Of a DNA stretch of 64,000 bases, positions 8,057 through 16,443 are shown in pieces (the first letter of the stretch is position 1; the number at the start of each line of letters is the position of its first letter). Origin of the DNA: Methanosuratincola petrocarbonis. GTDB lineage: Archaea > Thermoproteota > Methanomethylicia > Methanomethylicales > Methanomethylicaceae. The stretch lies in contig CP130488.1 of assembly GCA_030522375.1 (NCBI GenBank), positions 310,001-374,000 on the forward strand. Direction: 5' to 3'. Below the pieces are notes generated by a model. The model was not told where the DNA came from. It did not search any database and saw nothing but the letters and a program-made list of their open reading frames with translations. The position numbers were made by a program, and so were the translations under genes.

Positions 8057-9367
8057 ATGGCACATGGGACGGGCGGCAAAGGGATCTACCTGGATGAAAT
8101 CTTTTACACGACCCCAGAATCGATAGACCCTGAGAAGTACATAATAGCAAAGTACTATGTAGAGAGCGAACTCGATCTGAAAGCCTCGGGGATTGCGATC
8201 GCCACCGAGGAGTCCATAGGGACCTGGACTGAGATAACCACAACTAATGAGTGGGTCAAGACCCGGCTGCCTGCAAAGGCATTCAGAACCGAGGGGTCAG
8301 GGGGCACTGGTTTCGTATGGGTCGCGTATCCGCTTGACCTCTTCGACTTGGAGACCAGCGGCATTGCCAACATACTGAGCATGGTGGCAGGAAACCTTTT
8401 CGGCCTCTCAGCTTTAAAGAACGTAAGGCTGGTGGACATAGACTTCCCAGGGGAAATTGTTGGCGCGTATCCTGGTCCCAGGATTGGCATTGAAGGGGTC
8501 AGGAGATTGGTCGGGACCGAAGCTTCTCCTCGCCCCCACCTCGGGACGATAGTGAAGCCCAAGGTCGGGCTTAGCCCGGAACAGACCGCAAAGGTCTGCT
8601 ACGAAGCCGCGATCGGCGGCGTCGACTTCATAAAGGACGACGAGACCCTCGTGAACCAAAAGTTCTGCCCGCTCCAGGATAGGGTCGTCCGAGTCATGGA
8701 AGCACTCGACCGAGTAAAGTCTGAGACCGGCCGGAATGTGCTCTTTGCAGTCAATGTGACCGCCGATCCGGAGAATATGGTCAGGCACGCAGAGACGGCG
8801 ATAGACAACGGCGCAAACACGCTTATGCTTGACATCGTTATACTGGGTCTGCCAACGGTTGAATGGTTCATCAAGTCGCACGACTTCCATGTCCCGATCC
8901 ACATGCACAGGGCAATGCATGCTGCATTTACCCGGAACCCGAAGCACGGCATATCGATGCTCGTACTCGCAAAGATTGCTAGGCTCCTTGGCGGAGACCA
9001 GCTCCATGTCGGGTCAGGCGCTGGCAAGATGGGCGGCGAGGAGAGCACAAAGACCGAGCTCAACCATATAATAGACTTCCTGAGATCAGAATGGCACGGG
9101 AAGAGGAGGGTCTTCCCAGTCGCCTCCGGAGGGATCCACCCTGGCTTCGTTCCTGCCAATTACCGTGTCTTCGGCAACGACTTCGTCATAAATGCGGGCG
9201 GGGGGATCCACGGCCACCCGAGGGGGACGAGAGCCGGCGCGGCCGCAATGAGGCAGGCGATCGATGCCTGCGTGAAAGGGATACCGTTGGAGGCTTATGC
9301 CAAGTCCCATGAAGAGCTCAGGATTGCCCTGGAGCGGTGGGGCGAGAGGCGCCTGTCGGAGGACTGA
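8057..9367 (+). CDS. rbcL: Type III RuBisCO large subunit
   Basis: A 436-residue form III RuBisCO that carboxylates ribulose-1,5-bisphosphate to two 3-phosphoglycerates. The catalytic Lys pair is in GTIVKPKVGL (K167 and K169). The carbamylated Lys is K193 in GGVDFIKDDE, followed by the metal-binding Asp/Glu. HMHRAMHAAF and HVGSGAGKMGG carry the base His and phosphate-binding glycines, and SGGIHPG completes the second phosphate site. No small subunit or phosphoribulokinase lies nearby, as expected for the archaeal AMP pathway. AMP phosphorylase follows after five bases. Confidence 0.97.
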   Translation: MAHGTGGKGIYLDEIFYTTPESIDPEKYIIAKYYVESELDLKASGIAIATEESIGTWTEITTTNEWVKTRLPAKAFRTEGSGGTGFVWVAYPLDLFDLETSGIANILSMVAGNLFGLSALKNVRLVDIDFPGEIVGAYPGPRIGIEGVRRLVGTEASPRPHLGTIVKPKVGLSPEQTAKVCYEAAIGGVDFIKDDETLVNQKFCPLQDRVVRVMEALDRVKSETGRNVLFAVNVTADPENMVRHAETAIDNGANTLMLDIVILGLPTVEWFIKSHDFHVPIHMHRAMHAAFTRNPKHGISMLVLAKIARLLGGDQLHVGSGAGKMGGEESTKTELNHIIDFLRSEWHGKRRVFPVASGGIHPGFVPANYRVFGNDFVINAGGGIHGHPRGTRAGAAAMRQAIDACVKGIPLEAYAKSHEELRIALERWGERRLSED

Positions 9368-9372
9368 ATGCA

Positions 9373-10920
9373 ATGTCGGCTGGTAAATTTGGCAACGACA
9401 CGCAGCCTACGCAGCAGAAATTCAGGGCAAGGCTCATCCGGATCAAGACAGGGGAAAAGAATGTAATCATCAACGAGTCCGACGCTGAGGAGATGATGCT
9501 GCGGATCCACGACCGCGTGGTCGTAACCAAGGACTTCCAGCGGACGGTCGCAATGCTCGACGTCTCGGAGACTGTGGTTGAGAAGGGCGAGATCGGGTTC
9601 TACGAGGACTTCAACGAATTCCCGATCAATGAGGGCGATCTGGTTGAAGTCTCGGTCGCCCCGACCCCGACTTCAGTCGAGTTCATAAGGAAGAAGATGA
9701 AGGGCAAACCCCTCACAAAAAGCGAGATCCATTCGATTGTGAAGGACACGGTTTTCCACAACCTGAGCAAGCTGGAGGTAGCGGCTTTTCTCATGGCTGA
9801 AGAGTATGTAGGCATGGATATGGACGAGATAGAGAGCCTCGCCAAGGCAATGGTGGAGACGGGGAAGACGATTGACTTCGGCGAGCAAGTGGTGGACAAA
9901 CACTCGATAGGCGGCGTGCCGGGGAACAAGGTCACGCTCCTTATTGTCCCAATAGTCGCGGCTGCGGGGTTAAAGATCCCGAAAACCAGCAGCCGTGCCA
10001 TAACCAGCCCATCGGGCACCGCAGACACCATGGAGATCCTGGCGCCTGTGGAGTTCATGGAGGATGAGCTGAAGAAGCTCCTCCGGGACGTCGGGGGTTA
10101 CATTGCCTGGGGAGGGTCGCTTAACCTTGCGCCTGCCGACGACCTGTTCATAAGGGTGGAGCACCCGCTCTCGATCGATCCACGCCCCCAGATGATGGCC
10201 TCGATAATGTCCAAGAAGCTCGCAGTCGGGGTAAGCACGCTGGTGCTGGACATCCCAACGGGCAAGGGTGCGAAAGTGGAGGACTTTGAGACTGCCAGGA
10301 AGCTGGGCAATGACTTCATCGAACTCGGAAACCGACTAGGCATAAGGGTCAGGTGCGGCATTACCTATGGAGGTCAGCCCGTAGGTCACACCGTAGGACC
10401 TGCCCTCGAGGCGAAGGAGGCGCTTGAGACGCTCATGGGGGGAGGTCCTAACAGCCTCATCGAGAAGTCAACCTCCTTGGCAGGGATGCTCTTGGAGATG
10501 AATGGAATAGCCTCGAGGGGGAACGGCCAGGATGTGGCCAAGGAGATCCTCAGGAGCGGGAAGGCTTACCAGAAGATGCGCGAGATAATCGCCCACCAGG
10601 GGGGCAATCCTGACATAAAGCCCGAGGACATCCCGCTAGGGTCTTCGCGCTATGTGATAACTGCCCCGATTGACGGGTATGTCAGTAGCATAAGCAACAG
10701 GTCGATAAATGCCATAGCAAGGGCAGCGGGAGCCCCTATGGATAAGGGGGCAGGCGTGAAGCTCTACGCCAAGATGGGGTATTCGGTGAAGAAAGGCGAC
10801 CCTGTTGTTGAGATCTACGCTAACAGGCCCTCGAAGCTCAGGGATGCTATCAGCCTGTCATCGCGGGAACCGCCGTTCATGATCGAGGGGATGCTGTTGG
10901 AGGAGCTGCCAGGATTCTGA
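9373..10920 (+). CDS. deoA: AMP phosphorylase
   Basis: About 515 residues; phosphorolyses AMP (and other NMPs) to the base and ribose-1,5-bisphosphate. An N-terminal extension of about 85 residues precedes the thymidine-phosphorylase-like core, as in the archaeal enzyme. The core carries KHSIGGVPGNKVTLLIVP, KTSSRAITSPSGTADTME (phosphate and sugar site) and the KKGDPVVEIYANRP C-terminal lobe. A GTG upstream at 9337 lies inside rbcL; ATG at 9373 fits better. With the two preceding genes it forms a complete three-step route from AMP to 3-phosphoglycerate. Confidence 0.95.
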   Translation: MSAGKFGNDTQPTQQKFRARLIRIKTGEKNVIINESDAEEMMLRIHDRVVVTKDFQRTVAMLDVSETVVEKGEIGFYEDFNEFPINEGDLVEVSVAPTPTSVEFIRKKMKGKPLTKSEIHSIVKDTVFHNLSKLEVAAFLMAEEYVGMDMDEIESLAKAMVETGKTIDFGEQVVDKHSIGGVPGNKVTLLIVPIVAAAGLKIPKTSSRAITSPSGTADTMEILAPVEFMEDELKKLLRDVGGYIAWGGSLNLAPADDLFIRVEHPLSIDPRPQMMASIMSKKLAVGVSTLVLDIPTGKGAKVEDFETARKLGNDFIELGNRLGIRVRCGITYGGQPVGHTVGPALEAKEALETLMGGGPNSLIEKSTSLAGMLLEMNGIASRGNGQDVAKEILRSGKAYQKMREIIAHQGGNPDIKPEDIPLGSSRYVITAPIDGYVSSISNRSINAIARAAGAPMDKGAGVKLYAKMGYSVKKGDPVVEIYANRPSKLRDAISLSSREPPFMIEGMLLEELPGF

Positions 10921-11008
10921 TCCTCCGACCCCCCGGGAAACGATAAATACGTTTCCCCAATTAGTGGTAAGCGAAAATTCTGGCATTCCGTCGTGCGAGG
11001 GTCTATTG

Positions 11009-12901
11009 TTGGTGGAGGCTACTCCGGATATTGGGGCACAGGGCAAGGCGCAAAAGAAGGCAGCCACTAGTGGAAAGTCCAGCACCGCGAAGAGGAAGCG
11101 CGCCAAGCCCGTTCACAAGGAGCTGCTCACCGCCGCAGAGATTGAGGCCAGGAAGATGCGGGCGGTAAACCCTGCCCAGTACTACCGCCAAAATCTGGGA
11201 CAGCTGGGTTTTGGTGATCCGGAGCATGCGCTTGTCCAGACGATTAAGGAGCTGATGGACAATTCGCTTGACGCCTGCGAAGCGATGGGTGTGCTGCCTG
11301 AGGTTGCTGTGGAACTGACTGCCACTACGAAGAGGTACGAAGTGGTCACAAACAAGACCAAGGACGGTAGCATCAGGACCTTTCCTGTCTTTAAGCTCGT
11401 GGTTGAGGACAACGGCTGCGGGGTTCTGAAGGGCAAGGTTGCAAAGTGCTTCGGCAGCGTCCTTTACGGCTCGAAGTTCTTCTCATTCAAGCAGTCACGC
11501 GGCCAGCAGGGTCTGGGCGTCCACGCCGCAATAATATACGCCCAGCTCACGTCGCTAGAGCCAGCAGTGATAACGACAAAGACTGAGTCCGACCCGAAGG
11601 CGTTTCGCGTGGTCCTCAAGATAGACACCGAGAAGAACTCCCCAGTGATTGTATCATCAGAAGAGGTGGACTTCTCGAGGCCCCACGGGACAAGGGTCGA
11701 GCTCATGATCGCAGGGGACTACACCCAAAAGGTCGAGTCCTTCATTAAGGAGCTATCGCTCGCAAACCCGCACGCAGACCTCAAGTTCACAGTGGTTGCC
11801 CAGCCAGGGCAGGAGCCCAAAGTGCTCCACTTCAAGAGGGCAAATGAGACACTCCCCCCGCCCCCGAAGGAGATCAAGCCCCACCTCCTTTCAATGGAGC
11901 CTGGGGCACTCCTAGAGATGAGGTCCAACGACACCTGCTGCGCTACGGCCAAGCAGTTCTTGGTGAGGCATTTTGTCAGGATCTCTGACGCCAAAGCTGA
12001 GGAGCTGCTTAAGGCTTCAGGGCTTGCCCCCTCCTCTCCACCAAAGGAGATTGACGTTGAGGCTCTGCTCAAGGCCGCAAGGGAAGGCGATCTTATGCGC
12101 CCGCCCCTGGACGTACTCAGCCCGATAGGAGAGGAGGCTCTGCGCCAGTCGATAAGGAGGATCTACCCTGATGCTGAGTTCATCTGCACTGCATCGAGGG
12201 AACCGTGGTCATACCGCGGCGTACCTTTCCAGATCGAGGTCGGGGCAGCATACGGCGGACAGTCGGTGATCGAGGACTGCGAGCGGATCAAGGAGGGGAT
12301 CTTCAAATCGAGGGTGATCCGACTTGCGAACAAATGCCCGCTCATATACGACTCAAAGGACTGCCTCCTGTACAAGGTTGTGAAGGAGATAAATTGGAGG
12401 AACTACAAGCTCCCCCAGGATGAGGGGAACCTCCCGATGGCGCCGCTCGTGATTATAGTCTCGCTGGTTTCCACCAAGGTGCCCTACTCGGTTCCTGGGA
12501 AGTTCGCCGTAGCCTACCACGAGGAGATCCGGGAGCAGCTCAGACTAGCCCTGCAGAGCCTCGGGAGAATGATCCAGGGGTACATCTCCCACCGCCAAAG
12601 GCAAGAGCACGAGCAGCACAGGCAGAGCATATTCCAGATCTATGCGAAGGAGATCGCTAGGGACATGTCCGTCCTTACCGGACAGGATCAAGCGCTGATC
12701 TTCGAAAAGTTGATGGAATCCATAAAGTCGAAGCAAAAAGTCAAGACGGCGCACAAGCCCAGGCCAGAAGCGCCGATCCCGCCGATTCCTGCCTCCGGAG
12801 CCACTCCGCCCCGTCCGGAAAAGAGGGTCGATGAGGTCGCAAAGATCCCACCCCCGAAGACGAAGAGGCAGCAGTTCACCCTTGAGGAATACTTGAGGTG
12901 A
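11009..12901 (+). CDS. top6B: DNA topoisomerase VI subunit B
   Basis: About 630 residues with a GHKL ATPase domain. The N-box is ALVQTIKELMDNSLDAC, the G1 region VVEDNGCGV and the G2 region RGQQGLGVHAAIIYAQ. A helix-two-turn-helix and transducer domain follow, then a proline-rich tail ending EEYLR. The N-terminus has a Lys-rich extension of about 45 residues before the family core (PAQYYRQNLGQLGF). A GTG at 10964 is in frame, but a TATA box (gataaatac, 10942-10950) predicts transcription starting beyond it. TTG or GTG codons at 11006-11012, following GCGAGGGT, are therefore likelier starts. Subunit A follows directly. Confidence 0.95.
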   Translation: MVEATPDIGAQGKAQKKAATSGKSSTAKRKRAKPVHKELLTAAEIEARKMRAVNPAQYYRQNLGQLGFGDPEHALVQTIKELMDNSLDACEAMGVLPEVAVELTATTKRYEVVTNKTKDGSIRTFPVFKLVVEDNGCGVLKGKVAKCFGSVLYGSKFFSFKQSRGQQGLGVHAAIIYAQLTSLEPAVITTKTESDPKAFRVVLKIDTEKNSPVIVSSEEVDFSRPHGTRVELMIAGDYTQKVESFIKELSLANPHADLKFTVVAQPGQEPKVLHFKRANETLPPPPKEIKPHLLSMEPGALLEMRSNDTCCATAKQFLVRHFVRISDAKAEELLKASGLAPSSPPKEIDVEALLKAAREGDLMRPPLDVLSPIGEEALRQSIRRIYPDAEFICTASREPWSYRGVPFQIEVGAAYGGQSVIEDCERIKEGIFKSRVIRLANKCPLIYDSKDCLLYKVVKEINWRNYKLPQDEGNLPMAPLVIIVSLVSTKVPYSVPGKFAVAYHEEIREQLRLALQSLGRMIQGYISHRQRQEHEQHRQSIFQIYAKEIARDMSVLTGQDQALIFEKLMESIKSKQKVKTAHKPRPEAPIPPIPASGATPPRPEKRVDEVAKIPPPKTKRQQFTLEEYLR

Positions 12902-12905
12902 TCAT

Positions 12906-14060
12906 GTGGTCAAGAGCAAAAAGCCCGAGCAGAACTTGCGGCCGCTTGAGAGCTTCGACGACTCTGCCAAGAAGCTCCGCCAGATCTTCATGAAATTGGC
13001 ATCTGACATAGCGGAGTCGAAGCCGCCAGTGCTAAGGATCCCTGTAAGGACCGCCTCCAATACCGTTTACGACGAGCATCGCAAGATCCTCACGCTCGGG
13101 GAGCGGGCGAGCGAGCGCAGGTTCAACGACATCAGCGAAGTTAGGTCGTTCATGCAGACCCTCCTGCTCGCGAGAGGCATATATGAAGCCCTCCAGCACG
13201 ACGACCACCCAACCATAAGGGATCTCTATTACTACACTCTCCACACAATAGAAGACACAAACATCGAGACTTTCAACAGCCAGGACGAGTCCAACAACAT
13301 ATTCCAGGACATCGAAGTCATGACCGGGCTGCTCCGGGAGCAGATGGGTGTTGTGGCAGAGTCTAGGGGCGCTCTTGTCGGTGAGATAGTCCTCCAGTCC
13401 AAGGGGAACAAGATCGACTGCTCCAAATTCGGAATTGGCGCATTCAACATACCCTCGCTTTGCGACCAGATCCAGATTGTGAGCGTCGACGCTGAATACG
13501 TCTTGGTTGTCGAGAAGGACGCAATATTCCAGCGCCTCAATGACTATGAGTTCTGGAGGCGGAACAAGTGCGTTCTGATCACGGGGAAGGGGCAGGCAGA
13601 CAGGGCAACCCGGAGGATGGTCAGGCGCCTCAACGAAGAGTGGGGCTTGCCCGTCTACGTCCTGACTGATGCCGACCCATTCGGGTGGTACATATACTCA
13701 ACCTACAGGGCAGGCAGCATCAGCCTCTCCTACGAATCCTTCCGGCTGGCCTGCCCCGAAGCGAAGTTCTTGGGGCTCACCATGACTGATCTCGAGAAGT
13801 ATGAAGTCCCGAAGGATCACTTAATAAAGGCTAACGAGATGGACATAAAGAGGGCCAAGGAGCTCCTCGTGAGGGATCCAAAGACGAAAAAGCCAAGATA
13901 CCCGTGGTTCTATGACTCTAAGCGCTGGCGCCAGGAGATCCACCTCTTCCTAGAGCGGCGCGTAAAGGCAGAGATCGAAGCCAAGTCGTCCAAGGGCTTC
14001 AGGTTCCTCTCCGATGTCTACCTGCCTGAGAAGCTGGCTAACAAGGATTGGATAGTCTGA
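12906..14060 (+). CDS. top6A: DNA topoisomerase VI subunit A (Spo11-like)
   Basis: A 384-residue DNA-cleaving subunit. The catalytic Tyr lies in the winged-helix motif PTIRDLYYYTLH near residues 103-114. The toprim domain has VVEKDAIFQRL near 201-211 and VLTDADPFGWYIYSTYRAGS near 252-271, giving the Glu and DxD metal ligands. Start GTG at 12906, preceded by a near-perfect ribosome site GAGGTGATC at the end of subunit B, so the two are translationally coupled and form the A2B2 enzyme. Length is normal for the family. Confidence 0.96.
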   Translation: MVKSKKPEQNLRPLESFDDSAKKLRQIFMKLASDIAESKPPVLRIPVRTASNTVYDEHRKILTLGERASERRFNDISEVRSFMQTLLLARGIYEALQHDDHPTIRDLYYYTLHTIEDTNIETFNSQDESNNIFQDIEVMTGLLREQMGVVAESRGALVGEIVLQSKGNKIDCSKFGIGAFNIPSLCDQIQIVSVDAEYVLVVEKDAIFQRLNDYEFWRRNKCVLITGKGQADRATRRMVRRLNEEWGLPVYVLTDADPFGWYIYSTYRAGSISLSYESFRLACPEAKFLGLTMTDLEKYEVPKDHLIKANEMDIKRAKELLVRDPKTKKPRYPWFYDSKRWRQEIHLFLERRVKAEIEAKSSKGFRFLSDVYLPEKLANKDWIV

Positions 14061-14423
14061 GTGATCGGAATGGGCATAACTGCTAGTTTCGGGGAAGGCC
14101 GCTACAAGATCTTCGCCGAGGTCATTCAGGCAGGGGACGGCATAATCGTTTATGTGGGTGGCGGCGAGAGACCACACATAGGGGGGTTTTCGTTGTCGGT
14201 TCCGTCTGCATCCGCGGTCTCTTTCTCGATCCCACTCCACAAGGACTTTGTGGTTTCGCACCAGGTTTCAGAGAAGGTCAGCAGGGCAACAGGGAAGAAG
14301 TGTCTTGTGGTTGCAGGCATACACATCGAAGACGCAACCAATGAGGAGATCTCAATACTTGTGAACAACTCCCTGATCTGCACCGACATGCTCATTGAGT
14401 TGATGAAGAAGTCCGGTCTGTGA
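14061..14423 (+). CDS. LpdD-like (prenylated-flavin chaperone type) protein
   Basis: A 120-residue protein without predicted membrane segments. VYVGGGERPHIGGFSLSVP near residues 30-48, the HKDFVVSHQVSEKVSRATGK stretch near 60-79 and VVAGIHIEDATNEEI near 82-96 match what I recall of the LpdD/PadD family. Members accompany UbiX/UbiD decarboxylases and are thought to help with prenylated FMN. The gene directly opposite is UbiX, and the two overlap tail to tail by 32 bases, supporting that assignment. GTG at 14061 abuts the topoisomerase stop; ATG at 14070 is the alternative. Confidence 0.6.
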   Translation: MIGMGITASFGEGRYKIFAEVIQAGDGIIVYVGGGERPHIGGFSLSVPSASAVSFSIPLHKDFVVSHQVSEKVSRATGKKCLVVAGIHIEDATNEEISILVNNSLICTDMLIELMKKSGL

Positions 14424-14985
14424 TGCCCTGCCTCTCAGAACCCCACCTCCTGAACAGATCATGCTCTATGCCGAGCTGATCCAGCACCTTCCCCACCACG
14501 TAGTCCACTAGGCCTTCGATTGTCTTCGGCTTGTGGTAGAATCCAGGAGATGCTGGGAGCACGACAGCGCCCGCCGATGTCGCCTTCAACATGTTCCTTA
14601 TATGGATGAGGCTGAGGGGGGTCTCTCTCGTCACGAGTATGAGCTTCCTCCTCTCCTTGAGCGCAACATCCGCAGTCCTCGAGATCAGATTTGAAGACAG
14701 CCCGTTCGCGATCTCTGCGAGAGTCTTCATGGTGCAAGGGGCTATTACCATCGCGTCGAAGATGCAACTTCCGCTTGCAGTCGGCGCCATCAAATCCGAG
14801 CTGCTGTACACCTTCCCGAACTCCGCCAGCTCCTCCACTGACTTGTCGTCTTCCATCTGAAGTATCCTGGCTGCATAATCTGAGATTATTGTCACAGTCT
14901 CAACCCCGCGTTCTTTGAGGATCTTGAGGAGCCTGTACCCGTAGATTGTCCCGGTAGCGCCAGTTATGCCAACTATCACCTTCAT
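14392..14985 (-). CDS. ubiX: UbiX-family flavin prenyltransferase
   Basis: About 197 residues. UbiX joins dimethylallyl phosphate to FMN to give prenylated FMN, the UbiD decarboxylase cofactor. Motifs seen are VGITGATGTIYGYRLL near the N-terminus, PTASGSCIFDAMVIAPCTMKTLAEIANG (FMN site) and LVTRETPLSLIHIRNM. The start was placed at the ATG giving MKVIVGITG; the frame extends upstream but the extra residues are not family-like. No UbiD lies in the window. The 3' end overlaps the LpdD-like gene by 32 bases, so the two messages are complementary there. Confidence 0.92.
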   Translation of the reverse strand: MKVIVGITGATGTIYGYRLLKILKERGVETVTIISDYAARILQMEDDKSVEELAEFGKVYSSSDLMAPTASGSCIFDAMVIAPCTMKTLAEIANGLSSNLISRTADVALKERRKLILVTRETPLSLIHIRNMLKATSAGAVVLPASPGFYHKPKTIEGLVDYVVGKVLDQLGIEHDLFRRWGSERQGITDRTSSSTQ

Positions 14986-15162
14986 TCTTACCCATCCCTG
15001 TTCTTCTCTGGGATCTTCCTTTTGATATTGCTTCCCCTTCATTCCCGAAAAATGCGCTTTCCATAGTTCTTATCCCGCTCGTTCTGTTCCCTGCCCTGTT
15101 AGGAAAGTCCAGACGGAAGGGTTAAAAAAGAACCAGGCGGCTATTTGGAGGGGGTATTATAA

Positions 15163-15396
15163 ATGGTAGGCGTGATTGCGTACATGCTCTTGGTTACCGA
15201 TACGGGCAAGGAGTACGAGATAATAAAGGAGATCAAGAAGCTGAAGGGCGTGACTGAGTGCAGGGCAGTTTATGGTGAGTTTGACGTCTTCGTAAGGCTC
15301 GAGGTTGACGACCTCAATGCACTCGACGAGATAGTGACACAGATAAGGAGAATCCCGGGATCAATACAGTCCACCACCCTTGTGGGATCGCCCTAG
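15163..15396 (+). CDS. Stand-alone Lrp/AsnC ligand-binding (RAM) domain
   Basis: A 77-residue protein covering only the AsnC C-terminal domain: IAYMLLVTDTGKEYEIIKEI, then VTECRAVYGEFDVFVRLEVDD, then IPGSIQSTTLVG. There is no helix-turn-helix. Such single-domain proteins form oligomers that bind amino acids and may modulate full-length Lrp proteins. A strong ribosome site, GGAGGGGG, lies 8 bases before the ATG, with a TATA-like ggttaaaaaag upstream. The end overlaps the convergent CcdA gene by four bases. Confidence 0.87.
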   Translation: MVGVIAYMLLVTDTGKEYEIIKEIKKLKGVTECRAVYGEFDVFVRLEVDDLNALDEIVTQIRRIPGSIQSTTLVGSP

Positions 15397-16010
15397 GTAG
15401 CCAGAAGGGACACAAGGATCCATGCAAGGGTCGCGAACAGCACAATTATCTGCAAGCTCTTCGACCACCTCGAGATCCTCATCAATCTCTTGCCTGCATT
15501 GATGAATGCGCCCATTAAGACGAATGGCAACCCCAGACCGGCTGAGTATGCCAACAGAATTGCGAACCTTGTGGCAAGCTCTTCCACGGTCAAGGCGTAT
15601 ATTGAGAGTGCCGCCAGCAGAGGTAGAATGCAAGGCGCGGCAATCAGCATTATGAGCATTCCAAACAAGAAGCCTGCTATTGAGCCTTTTCTCCCCCTCA
15701 AAAATCCAACCGGCACTGTTCTGAGCCTGTGCGTGAAAAACGAGTCTATTATTATCAGAGAAATGATCACTGCTGAGGCGCCAAGGAACCACCTGCCGCC
15801 CAGTGCCTCCCCGGCTAACCCGATTATTGCTGCCGTCAAAGTCCCGCCTGCCATCACGCCTGAGTAGACGACTAGCGACCCCTTCACCAGATCGGACCTC
15901 TCGGAACCAAACACGAAAGCAAGGTATCCCGGGACTATGGGCAAGACGCACGGCGTGACCGCGCTCGCAAGTCCGAGCGAGAAGGCAAATGCGATCTGGA
16001 ACGGATCCAT
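15393..16010 (-). CDS. ccdA: CcdA/DsbD-type thiol:disulfide membrane carrier
   Basis: A 205-residue membrane protein with about six helices and two conserved Cys-Pro motifs, VTPCVLPIVPGY near residues 19-30 and AAPCILPLLAAL near 124-135. This is the pattern of CcdA, which moves reducing power from cytoplasmic thioredoxin to outward thioredoxin-like proteins. The upstream gene is a membrane-anchored thioredoxin-like protein overlapping by one base, so the two should work as a pair. No cytochrome c maturation genes are nearby. Confidence 0.88.
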   Translation of the reverse strand: MDPFQIAFAFSLGLASAVTPCVLPIVPGYLAFVFGSERSDLVKGSLVVYSGVMAGGTLTAAIIGLAGEALGGRWFLGASAVIISLIIIDSFFTHRLRTVPVGFLRGRKGSIAGFLFGMLIMLIAAPCILPLLAALSIYALTVEELATRFAILLAYSAGLGLPFVLMGAFINAGKRLMRISRWSKSLQIIVLFATLAWILVSLLAT

Positions 16011-16438
16011 TACCTTATCCTCTCGATTTCCTTTTTTAGGCTCTCGAAATCCAGATAGACCCCATCGTACCTGCTAACCACAAGACCATCCTTGTCTATG
16101 AAAACCGATGTTGGCACCTTGAAGACCGACCAGTCTCCGAATACACCTGCCAATTCCTTGGAGTTCTTGAAGTAGATGAAATTCACTTCCTGGCTGTACT
16201 CCAAATAAGCCGCATCCATCGAAAGATCCTGGAGCATGCAGCCCGGGCAATTGGGGGCAGAGAAGTACACGACTGTCCCCTTCCCGCTCGAGACTGAATA
16301 ATTTATCTGGGGATGGTCGAGTATAGCTTTGGTCCCTGGGAATCCAGGTCTAGGCGCCAATAATGCTGATGCCGCTGCGGCTACCAATGCCAGAACTAGT
16401 ACCGCTATAACCAGGATTATTGCCCGTCTCTTTCTCAA
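16010..16438 (-). CDS. Membrane-anchored thioredoxin-like (TlpA/ResA-type) protein
   Basis: A 142-residue protein with an N-terminal signal anchor (residues 4-28, RRAIILVIAVLVLALVAAAAS) and an outward thioredoxin fold. The redox motif is FSAPNCPGCMLQDL near residues 59-72 (CPGC), with a cis-Pro in FKVPTSVFIDKDG near 106-118. Likely receives electrons from the adjacent CcdA to reduce extracytoplasmic disulfides. The TTG start lies six bases after the trpS stop, and the stop overlaps the CcdA start. Confidence 0.86.
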   Translation of the reverse strand: MRKRRAIILVIAVLVLALVAAAASALLAPRPGFPGTKAILDHPQINYSVSSGKGTVVYFSAPNCPGCMLQDLSMDAAYLEYSQEVNFIYFKNSKELAGVFGDWSVFKVPTSVFIDKDGLVVSRYDGVYLDFESLKKEIERIR

Positions 16439-16443
16439 GTTCC

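Noticed and set aside
15103..15111. GGAAAGTCC, the RNase P conserved block, just before the RAM-domain gene
   Set aside because: The gap is only about 180 bases, no closing helix or other conserved block is present, and the sequence runs straight into a TATA box and ribosome site. Most likely chance.
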